A stretch of 64,000 nucleotides of DNA from CAYOXX01 sp964408025 (lineage in GTDB: Bacteria; Acidobacteriota; DATKUA01), in NCBI GenBank assembly GCA_964408025.1, contig CAYOXX010000001.1, positions 124,001-188,000 on the forward strand. Reading direction: 5' to 3'. Below, in pieces: positions 35,378 to 43,524 of the stretch; position 1 is the stretch's first letter, and every line of letters starts with the position of its first letter. The translations under genes and the position numbers were made by a program. The notes below the pieces were generated by a model. It ran no database searches and was not told the origin of the DNA. It saw only the letters and a program-made list of their open reading frames with translations.

Positions 35378-37146
35378 TGGAACTTCCCGACAAGCCCGCA
35401 CCCGGCAGTAGCGGCTCCCCCGCCGACGGCGGCGAGCCCGCCGTCGAGGTGCGCAACGTCAGCAAACTCTACCGGCTTTACCCCGGCCAGCGGGCGCGCA
35501 TCATCGAGTGGGTAACCTTCGGCAAGCGCAAGTACCACTTCCCGTTCTGGGCGCTGAAGGACGTCTCGCTGCGGCTGGCCAAGGGCAGAGCGCTGGGCCT
35601 GATCGGCCCCAACGGCTCGGGCAAGAGCACGCTGCTGAAGCTGATCGCCGGAACGTCGACCCCGACGGAGGGGGAAATCGAGGTGAATGGGTCGGTGGCG
35701 GCACTGCTCGAGCTGGGCGCCGGCTTCCACCCCGATTTCAGCGGCCGGCAGAACATCCGCATGAACGCCGAGATATTCGGCCTCAGCGAAGAGAGGATAA
35801 ACGAGCTGGAGCCCCGGATCATCGAGTTCGCTGAGCTCGACCGCTACATCGACATGCCGGTGCGCACCTACTCGAGCGGCATGTACGCCCGCCTCGGCTT
35901 CGCCGTCGCCTCCCACGTCGATCCCGACGTGCTGATCATCGACGAGGCGCTGGCGGTCGGCGACTCCTACTTTCAGCGCAAGAGCCTCGACCGCATCATC
36001 TACTTCCGCGAGATCGGCAAGACGATCATCTTCGTCAGCCACGCCATGCCGGTCATCCAGCGCTTCTGCGACGAGGTGATCTGGCTCGACGAGGGCCGCA
36101 TCATGGGCCAGGGCGAGGCGAACAAGATCACCAAGGAGTACGAGATGTGGAGCCTGCGGCGTCAGGAGAAGTCGCTCGGCAAGCGCATCGCCGGCAAACC
36201 CTCGGTCCTCTCGGACGAGACCAAGGCCCAGTTCAAGGTTCTGGACGAGAGCTGGGGCAGCGGCGAGGCGCGCATCACCAGGGTCGAGATGTTCGGCGCC
36301 GACGGCGAGCCGCGCTGGCACTTCGAAAAGAATGAGCGGGACGTCACGATCCGCATCCACTACTACGCCTTCGAGCGTCTGCCGGAGCCGGTGGTCGGGA
36401 TAAACTTCCACCGCATCGACGGCACCTATATCTTCGGCACCGGCAACATCTGGATCGATAACCACCCGCTCGAGCCGATGGAGGGGGCCGGCTACGTCGA
36501 TTACACGATCGGCCGCCTCTTCATGCACAAGGGCACCTTCTTCCTCACCGTCGGCATCTTCCCCGAGCCCGACATCCCCTACTGGCTCAATCCCTGCGAC
36601 TACCACAACAAGATGTACGAGTTCACAGTCGTCGCCGAGGGCGAGGCCCACGGTATCATCACCTTCGACGGCAGTTGGAAGCAGGAAACAAGAACAGGCC
36701 CACACATCGACTCCGGCGTGCCCTCCGCAATCGACTTCTCGGACAGGAAGTCGCCCCACTACCTCCACAGAGGGTGGTACGACGTCGAGCACGGCGACGA
36801 TGGCAGCTTCATCTGGACCGCAGACAACGCCGGCTTCGTCATCTTCCAGCCCGAAGGCTGCGGCCACCTGAAGGCCACGATAAAGAGCAGCAGGCCGGAT
36901 ATCGCCGATATGCCGGTTAAGGTCGAGCTGCGCGACGGCTTCGAAGCCGTATTAGACTCCGTCAAGCTCGAGAACAACTCCTGGACCGACGCCGAGTTCG
37001 ACCTCGGAGAGGAAGGGGGGCACGGAGCCTTGCGGCACCTGCGCTTCGTCGTCGACCCGACGTGGTGCCCGCGCGACTTCCGGGTCGCCGAAGACGACCG
37101 CCAGCTCGGCATCGGCGTCCAGCGCATCGAATGCGTCGTAGATTGA
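35377..37146 (+). CDS. wzt: ABC exporter ATPase with long carbohydrate-binding tail (Wzt-like)
   Basis: A 589-residue protein. The nucleotide-binding domain (about 20-265) has Walker A GPNGSGKST, signature RTYSSGMYARLGFA, Walker B VLIIDEAL and the switch His in VSHAM. After a linker comes a Wzt-type beta-sandwich (about 290-440: ITRVEMFGADGE, VGINFHRIDGTYIFGTGN, FMHKGTFFLTVGI) that in known O-antigen exporters binds the glycan's terminal cap. A further domain of about 140 residues (450-589, HYLHRGWYDVE and FVIFQPEGCGHLKATI) is beyond the usual Wzt length and looks like a second beta-sandwich. The start overlaps the permease stop. Confidence 0.9.
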   Translation: MELPDKPAPGSSGSPADGGEPAVEVRNVSKLYRLYPGQRARIIEWVTFGKRKYHFPFWALKDVSLRLAKGRALGLIGPNGSGKSTLLKLIAGTSTPTEGEIEVNGSVAALLELGAGFHPDFSGRQNIRMNAEIFGLSEERINELEPRIIEFAELDRYIDMPVRTYSSGMYARLGFAVASHVDPDVLIIDEALAVGDSYFQRKSLDRIIYFREIGKTIIFVSHAMPVIQRFCDEVIWLDEGRIMGQGEANKITKEYEMWSLRRQEKSLGKRIAGKPSVLSDETKAQFKVLDESWGSGEARITRVEMFGADGEPRWHFEKNERDVTIRIHYYAFERLPEPVVGINFHRIDGTYIFGTGNIWIDNHPLEPMEGAGYVDYTIGRLFMHKGTFFLTVGIFPEPDIPYWLNPCDYHNKMYEFTVVAEGEAHGIITFDGSWKQETRTGPHIDSGVPSAIDFSDRKSPHYLHRGWYDVEHGDDGSFIWTADNAGFVIFQPEGCGHLKATIKSSRPDIADMPVKVELRDGFEAVLDSVKLENNSWTDAEFDLGEEGGHGALRHLRFVVDPTWCPRDFRVAEDDRQLGIGVQRIECVVD

Positions 37147-37165
37147 ACGTGCCTGGCGAATCGAT

Positions 37166-38113
37166 ATGCCCATGCCAAGAACAAAACTGCTGATCGTCCA
37201 CTTTCGCCATAACCGCTACAAAGAATACCTGGAGCATGCCGAGCCGCGCCTCGAGATCACCTCGTTCGATTTTCGCGATTCGATCCCCTTCGAGTCGCAC
37301 GACGCCGAGATCCTGATCGGCTGGAAATTCCAAGAGGGACTACTTGAGCGCCTGCCGCGACTGCGCTGGATCTCCGCAGCGGCCGCCGGCGTCGACAACA
37401 TCATTAAAGCACTACCTCCGGAAACGAAAATCGTCGTCACCAAGGCCGTGGCGACGATGGGCGAGTTCATGGCCGACTACGTCCTGACCTTCGTTCTGGC
37501 TCATCTACGCAAGCTTAAAAAAATCACGCTCCAGCAGCGGGAGAAGCTCTGGCGCTACGTCCTCCCCGACCTGGTAATGCGCAGCACACTGGGAATCATC
37601 GGCCTCGGTAACATCGGCTCGCAGATCGCCTCAAAGGCCAAAGCGATCGGCATGACGGTCCTGGCAGCTAAGCGGGAGCCGATCCACGATCCGCCCTGCG
37701 ACCGTCTCTACACGGGAGAAAGCTGGCACGAGATGCTGCCGCTCTGCGACTTCGTGGTGCTCGCCGTCCCGCACACCAAGTTCACGGAGCGGATGATCGG
37801 GGCCGCTGAGCTGTCGTCGATGAAGCCAACCGCCGTGATGATCAACATCTCGCGAGGAGTTATTGTCGATGAGGCTGCTCTTCTCGATGCGCTTGCGGCG
37901 GAGACCATCGGCGGAGCGGTTCTCGACGTCTTCGACGAGGAACCGCTTCCGCCCGAGCACCCGTTCTGGGAGATTGAGAACGTGGTCGTCACGCCCCACT
38001 GCGCCGGCACCAGCGAGGATGGTCCGATCTGCGACGAGTTTCTCGAGAACTTCGAGCGCTGGCTGCGAGGAGAACCCCTGGCACGCGTCGCCGATCCTAA
38101 GCGTGGCTACTAA
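37166..38113 (+). CDS. D-2-hydroxyacid dehydrogenase (NAD-binding)
   Basis: A 315-residue NAD(P)-dependent dehydrogenase of the formate/glycerate family. The dinucleotide motif is GIIGLGNIGSQIA (about residues 138-150); the catalytic Arg lies in NISRGVIVDEAALLDAL, the Glu in FDEEPLPPEHPFW and the His in TPHCAGTSE. The substrate is probably a 2-hydroxy/2-keto acid, but the exact one is unknown. It lies 19 bp after the Wzt gene and is likely co-transcribed, perhaps for synthesis of a sugar or cap precursor, which is only an inference from position. Two possible starts (37166, 37172). Confidence 0.85.
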   Translation: MPMPRTKLLIVHFRHNRYKEYLEHAEPRLEITSFDFRDSIPFESHDAEILIGWKFQEGLLERLPRLRWISAAAAGVDNIIKALPPETKIVVTKAVATMGEFMADYVLTFVLAHLRKLKKITLQQREKLWRYVLPDLVMRSTLGIIGLGNIGSQIASKAKAIGMTVLAAKREPIHDPPCDRLYTGESWHEMLPLCDFVVLAVPHTKFTERMIGAAELSSMKPTAVMINISRGVIVDEAALLDALAAETIGGAVLDVFDEEPLPPEHPFWEIENVVVTPHCAGTSEDGPICDEFLENFERWLRGEPLARVADPKRGY

Positions 38114-38138
38114 AAAATAGGATGGAGTGGGTAGTGTA

Positions 38139-40733
38139 TCACCTAATTCGTTTAAATCTTATCGTTCTGATAGCAATGGCTCTCCTATGATAGTTAGGTA
38201 TTAGGCTACTTCTATATCTCATGTATTCTGGTTCCACATATCGATACCGAAAGTTTATTCTGTTAATGCCAACTTGTAAATATCTTTCTGGTAGCTCGAT
38301 ATATATTCTTCTTGGCCCGAATAAATATATTAGATCTGGAAGTTCTATGCCATTGCATAACACAGTAATAACTTGAGGCTCCCCTGTCCACCCCGGTCCT
38401 TGATATGGAATCACTTGAGCATATATTCTTAGTGGCCTTATACGTTTTAGGAAAAAACCCAACTCTGATTCCTCACTTCCGCTCCACCTAAGTGTATTTC
38501 GCCCACTACCAATTACTTTACCCCACCCCTCAAAGAAAATATACTCTGCCATATTTAAATTCCGCCGTATTGATTTTGCCCTTAATACATCAAGATTTCT
38601 AGCAGTAATTATTTCTCCGCTTGAAGTGTTTTCTAAATCAATTCGTACTGTTTGGCCATCATGATTTATCATAATGCTATTTACTGTAATTTCTATATTA
38701 ATTAGTCCACCTATCGTTTCCTCGACATCCATCAATATATGCCAAGACACTTCCTCACCTGGTTCAACATCCCGGTTAAGTTGCTGTCGGCGTAATGTTG
38801 AACCTCTTACATCGTTAACGGCCATCTCTACAAAGCCAGTCCTTCCATCTGCATACCACGTAACTTCACCCGTGTTCATTGTCGACACAGTAATCATTCT
38901 CAATGATGGTGTTCTTCTAGATCTTCGTGTCACGCGAACCGTATACCCGGTGAATGCGCTTCTATATGGCATCGATTGGATATTTAGCAAGCGCCTCGGT
39001 GTCACGAATTCACTTAAATCGTGTATTACCGTCCCGATTGTTGTTCGGGATTTCCTATACCTCACCCCTAAAGCTCGAAGCATATTCTCCAACAACAGAA
39101 TCCTATGCGCTTGCTGATTATTAAATAGAAATGCTGGAGGATGGTCGGCGTTTTCAACCATTCCTCTGTAAGGTATGTAAGGATCGAATTCGTACACCGG
39201 GTAGATACTACTACCAATAATCTCCTCTTTAGTAACAAAATTATTTAGATATGTTCGCACCCAAGAGCCGTAAAAAAACTTAATCCCTTGTTCCTTACAA
39301 AATATTTCCCACTTAGCTAATCTACCTTCACGTTCAATACTAATTTCAATCGCCATCATCTGGGAAGCACTAAATATCACTACAAATATAGAGAAAACAA
39401 ATATAGAAGCTGTCTGGCTGAGTGCTTTGATTTCATAGCAAGCAACTGAGATAAAAACAGGCACTGCTACCCATATCGGCCATATATATTTAAAAGCGAA
39501 TACACCTCTTTGCCTATCGTAAACCGAAAACATTATTATTATTACAATGATATACAATAAATATATTGATGGGCCTGGATCAAATTTATTTAAAGTAAAC
39601 CATTTTCCTATCTTGTTTCTATATTTATACGTGAAAATAATAACACACACAATAAAAAGGACATAGACTAATATTGTTATATACTCACCGAATAGGTGTC
39701 TACCTCTAATATTTTGTAATCCTAAGTAGCAAGTTAAAAAACTGAAGAAAAGATATATTCTAGTCGGAATATCTGTTAATATAGAAATAGGATTCTTAAT
39801 TGAGGTGAAAAATAATAATGATGCGTAATTATAATAATAAGCATTCACAAAGTTTACTATTCCACCGATCACGAAACCAACAGGCACTCCTATTATCTTT
39901 GGATTTATAATAAATAACTTGTCTTTTATAAAAAGAATTGCAGAACCTATTCCAGCGAAGTATATAGTCTGAGGATGAACCCAAAAACCAATACCTAGAA
40001 TTATTCCATACCATATATATTGCATAAAACTAATTCTTTCTATATCTAATATCCGAACAACAAGATATAAAGACAATAATCCCCAAAATAATATGCCTGG
40101 ATATTCAGAATACATAATATACACATATATTTCATAAGGCGGTATAGCGGCTAACAACGCACTAAGGAGGGCTATCTTAATATTAAATAGTTTTCTCGTA
40201 ATCGCATATAATATTATTATAAATCCGATATAAAATAACGTGTTGATAAGTCTTAAATAAATTGGGCTTTTACCCAACATTAGATGCATAGGGGCTATTA
40301 TATGAGGAATTAAAGAACCGATAAAATGCTTGCCATAGCAATACATCGGCCTGCTTTTTCCTTCAGCTATGTGATAACTTGCCAGGCCATAAAAAGCAGA
40401 ATCAGCTATATTTGATCCTCTGTAACAGATAATCGGAGTCAATTGAAGGATGAAGTGCAACAATAGAATAATTATCAATATTATTACAGCAAGCTTATTT
40501 GACTTTAGCCAACTGATTAGACTCTTTAGTGATGCAATACCAGAACGCAAGAACCAGAATAATAGTGAACCAGCATAGCAAACAATCGAGGCAATAAAGG
40601 GGATAGAAGGATCTACGCCAAATACAAAACTGTCCATGAATAATCGATCAAACGGCTGTGAAAACCAGCAAATAGTCGCCCAGCATAAAAATATAGTGGC
40701 GATAAGCAGTATAACTTTGGGTAATGTATTCAA
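38139..40733 (-). CDS. AT-rich polytopic GT-C-like membrane protein
   Basis: An 864-residue protein with about a dozen membrane segments up to residue 490 and a soluble C-terminal part of about 370 residues, largely predicted beta-rich. The TM-proximal acidic loop (SNIADSAFYGLASYH) and overall plan recall GT-C transferases. Its base composition is sharply different from everything around: long A/T runs, and codons ending in A/T throughout the membrane half, well below 40 % GC by eye, against clearly GC-rich neighbours. This points to horizontal acquisition. The start is TTG at 40733 with a weak AAGG box; a promoter lies 45 bp upstream. It lies 25 bp after the dehydrogenase gene, convergent. 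Confidence 0.7.
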   Translation of the reverse strand: MNTLPKVILLIATIFLCWATICWFSQPFDRLFMDSFVFGVDPSIPFIASIVCYAGSLLFWFLRSGIASLKSLISWLKSNKLAVIILIIILLLHFILQLTPIICYRGSNIADSAFYGLASYHIAEGKSRPMYCYGKHFIGSLIPHIIAPMHLMLGKSPIYLRLINTLFYIGFIIILYAITRKLFNIKIALLSALLAAIPPYEIYVYIMYSEYPGILFWGLLSLYLVVRILDIERISFMQYIWYGIILGIGFWVHPQTIYFAGIGSAILFIKDKLFIINPKIIGVPVGFVIGGIVNFVNAYYYNYASLLFFTSIKNPISILTDIPTRIYLFFSFLTCYLGLQNIRGRHLFGEYITILVYVLFIVCVIIFTYKYRNKIGKWFTLNKFDPGPSIYLLYIIVIIIMFSVYDRQRGVFAFKYIWPIWVAVPVFISVACYEIKALSQTASIFVFSIFVVIFSASQMMAIEISIEREGRLAKWEIFCKEQGIKFFYGSWVRTYLNNFVTKEEIIGSSIYPVYEFDPYIPYRGMVENADHPPAFLFNNQQAHRILLLENMLRALGVRYRKSRTTIGTVIHDLSEFVTPRRLLNIQSMPYRSAFTGYTVRVTRRSRRTPSLRMITVSTMNTGEVTWYADGRTGFVEMAVNDVRGSTLRRQQLNRDVEPGEEVSWHILMDVEETIGGLINIEITVNSIMINHDGQTVRIDLENTSSGEIITARNLDVLRAKSIRRNLNMAEYIFFEGWGKVIGSGRNTLRWSGSEESELGFFLKRIRPLRIYAQVIPYQGPGWTGEPQVITVLCNGIELPDLIYLFGPRRIYIELPERYLQVGINRINFRYRYVEPEYMRYRSSLIPNYHRRAIAIRTIRFKRIR

Positions 40734-40777
40734 ATAATTAACCTTATAGAATTCAGCAGCAACATCACTGTGGTAAT

Positions 40778-40805
40778 TCTATAGAATAAGAATTGCAGTT
40801 GTCAA
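40778..40805 (-). promoter_or_regulatory. Sigma-70-type promoter of the AT-rich GT-C gene
   Basis: On the minus strand TTGACA (40800-40805), a 16-bp spacer and TATAGA (40778-40783), 45 bp upstream of the TTG start at 40733. Confidence 0.55.
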
Positions 40806-40914
40806 GTCCGATGGAAAAGACCGCTAGCATATCAAATCCAGGGTCTGGGTTTAGTCCTCCCATAGATAGCACGAAATCTGGTTGACTGAAGAAGTATCTT
40901 CTTGCAAACACGGG

Positions 40915-40934
40915 CCGGACAGGGCAGTGTCCGG
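40915..40934. repeat. Palindrome of the dispersed intergenic family
   Basis: Seven-base perfect arms CCGGACA and TGTCCGG around a six-base loop. Read on the minus strand its core (GGACACTGCCCTGTCCGG) resembles the GGACACTCCTGTCTGTC element at 7143. Confidence 0.5.
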
Positions 40935-41130
40935 GTGACTCAATCTGATCCAGCTTTAACATAAAAGAGGTTCGCGGGTCGGATCGAGTATCATGTCTTG
41001 TAGATACCAAGCATAATGTGACGCCGGACGTCATTCCCGATTATTTGTATCGCCGCTTACTCCGCCGATCCTTGGCGTTTGTTCTAATTCTGAATCCGCA
41101 ATAGTCTGAATTCAGAGACGGGGGTAAGCG

Positions 41131-41601
41131 ATGAGAGCTTTGACAGCGACGTTTGTTTTTGTACTTGGTTTCTCGCTTTTTGTCTGTGCCCAGGAGGAGG
41201 CGCTGCGCAACCGGCCCGGACTTTCGCTGCGGGAGACTTTCGATCTCTACATCGACTGCATCGATGCAACCGATCTTGAGGGTATGATGTCGACCGTCAC
41301 GGGTGGCCCGGAGTTCGTCTTCTTGACAACCAGCGGCAGTATAATCGATTCAGTCGAGGGATACCACCAATTCCACGTCGAATGGATCGCTGAAAAAGGA
41401 TGGGAAATTACCTTCGAAATCCTCGCTGTTCATGATGGTACCGATCTAGGTTTCGTCCTCTCCAGGTATCACTACGAGGGGTTGACGCCCGACGGCGAGC
41501 CGTACAGCAGCGACTCCTACTTCACACTCATCTTCCACAGGGAAGACGGTATGTGGAAAGCAATCCAGGATCAGATTACACCGATCCGAACAGGGCAGTA
41601 A
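41131..41601 (+). CDS. Secreted SnoaL/NTF2-like protein
   Basis: A 156-residue exported protein. A signal peptide (about 1-21, ending CAQ) precedes a cone-shaped alpha/beta fold of the SnoaL or DUF4440 type: FDLYIDCIDATDLEGMMS, GYHQFHVEWIAEKGWEI, LGFVLSRYHYEGLTPDGE and SDSYFTLIFHREDGMWKAI. Such folds serve as ligand-binding or small enzymatic modules; no catalytic set can be named. ATG at 41131 after GGGGGTAAGC. It is convergent with the GT-C-like gene at 41616. Confidence 0.7.
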   Translation: MRALTATFVFVLGFSLFVCAQEEALRNRPGLSLRETFDLYIDCIDATDLEGMMSTVTGGPEFVFLTTSGSIIDSVEGYHQFHVEWIAEKGWEITFEILAVHDGTDLGFVLSRYHYEGLTPDGEPYSSDSYFTLIFHREDGMWKAIQDQITPIRTGQ

Positions 41602-41615
41602 TCGGGCGACTCGCA

Positions 41616-43037
41616 CTAATCCCGACGGGTCTCGAAAAGATCTCTTGCGCCTTCGTGTGATAGGTCGATGTCATATATGCTGCGGTTGAAAAGGAAGACA
41701 TCGGGAAGGAAGAAGATACGATAGCCGGCGCCCCGGTACCTTTCGAATCCGGCGTGGTCGAGCAGGTAGACGAACTCGGCGTTCCCTCGCTTCGTCCCGC
41801 CCGCTGGGACCTCCAGCTTCGGTAACCACTGGCCGGCCACGATTACGCTCCGTTGCTCAAGCGCGTTGGCGGCCCGCAGAATCCTCTCCACGTATGCCTG
41901 TCCGGCCAGGCGCCTGTTGTGCTCAACGAATACAGGGCCGAGCAGCTCGACTGCGAACCGCCTGCCGCCGAGTCCAAGCTCCCAGACGTAGCCAGATTGC
42001 CATCGGTCACCGTAAGCGATCCCGTCGTCCACCTGCCCAACGCTGAGCACGAACGGAGAGGCGATCAGGGCTACGCAGACGGCTATAAAGACCTTCCTGT
42101 TCAGATACCTGCCGAGCAGGATGAAAACGAACGGGATCGCGGGAATCAGGTAAGCCGGTTCGTACGGTAGCCTCAGATAGGCCGCGAAATAGATGACCAC
42201 CGCCGCCGACCAGGCCGCGGTATGTAGCCTGCCGGCCGCCCTCGGTATCGACCCGCCTGTCCCCGCCCGGCCGGCTGGAAAGAGCATGGAAGTAAAGGCC
42301 GCAGCGATCGCTAACGAACCCACCACGCCCCAGAGGTCCTCGGTCGCGCCCTTTATTACGTCGAACGCGGAAGGATATTGTTGTTCGTAGAAAGCGAAAA
42401 AACCGGGGCCGTACGTCAAAGCGACCGGCACGAAGGCCGCCGCGCCGACCAGGCAGGCGACGAGCGCTAACTGCGCCACACGCTTTGGAGTGTAACTTCC
42501 CTCGTCATCGCGGACGAGTAGAATCGCCAGCGGGATCAGCATCGCTCCCGATGTTATCCTGCAGCCGATGGCGAGGCCTATCATCAGGCCGGCGATCAGC
42601 GGCCGCCGCACAATAGCGAAGTAGAGCCCGGCCATTACGAAGGCCAGGGCCCAGATGTAATCCATCGAAGTGGTGCTGTTGATGAACACTGCAGGCGTGA
42701 AGGCCAGAGCCAGCGCCGCGAGTACGTAATCCCTGTATCCCAGGGCGCGCAGCGAGAGCGCGAAGAACAGTACGCCGGCGATGCCGAGAATCGCGGTGAG
42801 GCCGTTGAGCGCCAAGGGGCCGCCCCGCCAGGCAAGGGCGCAAACCGCCTCCTGCAGCGGGAAGCCGGGAAGGCGCGAAGCCTCGTAGACGCCCGTCGTC
42901 GCCAGGCTGCGAGAGGCGGTAACCAACCGCCAGGCATCGGGGTCGCTGCCGTATCCCGCGCCGATAAAAGGTAGCCTGGACAGCAGCAGAACTACTGCAA
43001 GCAGAACCAAAACAAGTGGAGTCTTAAGGCTCTTCAC
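41616..43037 (-). CDS. Polytopic GT-C-like (GT39/83-type) membrane protein
   Basis: A 473-residue protein with TM1 at about 7-25, a first periplasmic loop with the acidic motif GSDPDAWRLV (about 29-38), roughly nine further membrane segments to residue 330 and a small C-terminal soluble part. The loop motif and arginine-rich following segments match the ArnT/PMT-like GT-C superfamily, which glycosylates lipids or proteins in the periplasm from polyprenyl-phosphate sugars. Substrate unknown. The first ATG at 43037 gives a normal N-terminus. Confidence 0.72.
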   Translation of the reverse strand: MKSLKTPLVLVLLAVVLLLSRLPFIGAGYGSDPDAWRLVTASRSLATTGVYEASRLPGFPLQEAVCALAWRGGPLALNGLTAILGIAGVLFFALSLRALGYRDYVLAALALAFTPAVFINSTTSMDYIWALAFVMAGLYFAIVRRPLIAGLMIGLAIGCRITSGAMLIPLAILLVRDDEGSYTPKRVAQLALVACLVGAAAFVPVALTYGPGFFAFYEQQYPSAFDVIKGATEDLWGVVGSLAIAAAFTSMLFPAGRAGTGGSIPRAAGRLHTAAWSAAVVIYFAAYLRLPYEPAYLIPAIPFVFILLGRYLNRKVFIAVCVALIASPFVLSVGQVDDGIAYGDRWQSGYVWELGLGGRRFAVELLGPVFVEHNRRLAGQAYVERILRAANALEQRSVIVAGQWLPKLEVPAGGTKRGNAEFVYLLDHAGFERYRGAGYRIFFLPDVFLFNRSIYDIDLSHEGARDLFETRRD

Positions 43038-43137
43038 TGCGTTACCTGTAGCGGACGCGATATTTTACCACGCGTTCTCCGAATCGGGCGACGACATCAG
43101 AACTTCTTCTGTGGTTTGAATACGAGTGTGTCATATT

Positions 43138-43381
43138 TCTAGCTGGAAGTTAGTCGCAGCTCACCCTTATTCACATACAAAGTCACCATCTTGGGGCGAT
43201 CAACGACAACGCTGTTCCAAGCTTCGCCTTCAGCATCAAAAATGTTACCGTAGCCCTGGAGGGCGTGCTGCGATCGTACCTGGCGGAAATTGAGAGCGCG
43301 ATCAGCAGACCCGGCAGGGAAGCCATCGAGCTGGGCGACACCGAAGTCGAGCGTCTCAGAGACCTCGGTTATCTGCGATAA
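43138..43381 (+). pseudogene. C-terminal remnant of a sulfatase
   Basis: No intact gene. In one frame near 43142 SWKLVAAHPYS resembles the W-K-L-V stretch late in sulfatases; from about 43230 another frame reads NVTVALEGVLRSYLAEIESA and ends at 43381 with GDTEVERLRDLGYLR, the typical sulfatase C-terminal L-x-x-LGYL tail. The pieces are in different frames with stops between, so I read it as a degraded relic. An overlapping minus-strand frame (43139-43408) has no support. The identification rests on short matches by eye. Confidence 0.45.
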
Positions 43382-43524
43382 CCGTCTAGCTATTCTCGTT
43401 CGACTCACATTTGATCATACGAAGTACGTTTCCCTTAAACCTATTGAAAACGGTTGGCGTTTTCGGGCGACCCGCTTTATCATTGCATCCTTCGCGAAAC
43501 AGATTCGAGAGAGCGTATATAGAG
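43382..43524. other. Leader region of comM
   Basis: About 140 bp with no gene. The open frame extends upstream of comM to 43411 but lacks domain similarity. No strong promoter was identified. Confidence 0.3.

Larger units (their letters stand above)
40734..41130. other. Long intergenic region beside the AT-rich gene
   Basis: A 397-bp gap. It holds the promoter for the AT-rich gene (40778-40805), a palindrome CCGGACA/TGTCCGG at 40915-40934 of the dispersed family, a hairpin AAGAAG/CTTCTT near 40890-40904 and a perfect 12-bp palindrome TCTGAATTCAGA at 41105-41116 just before the next gene. A minus-strand frame of 89 codons (40765-41034) has no family signature and I do not call it. Confidence 0.5.

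Noticed and set aside
35338..36867. Minus-strand open frame of 509 codons
   Set aside because: Antisense to the Wzt-like ATPase, which has clear Walker and signature motifs; the opposite translation has none.
40765..41034. Minus-strand frame of 89 codons in the intergenic region
   Set aside because: No ribosome binding site or domain, and it spans a promoter and a palindrome.
43139..43408. Minus-strand frame of 89 codons
   Set aside because: Overlaps the better-supported sulfatase remnant on the plus strand and lacks family similarity.
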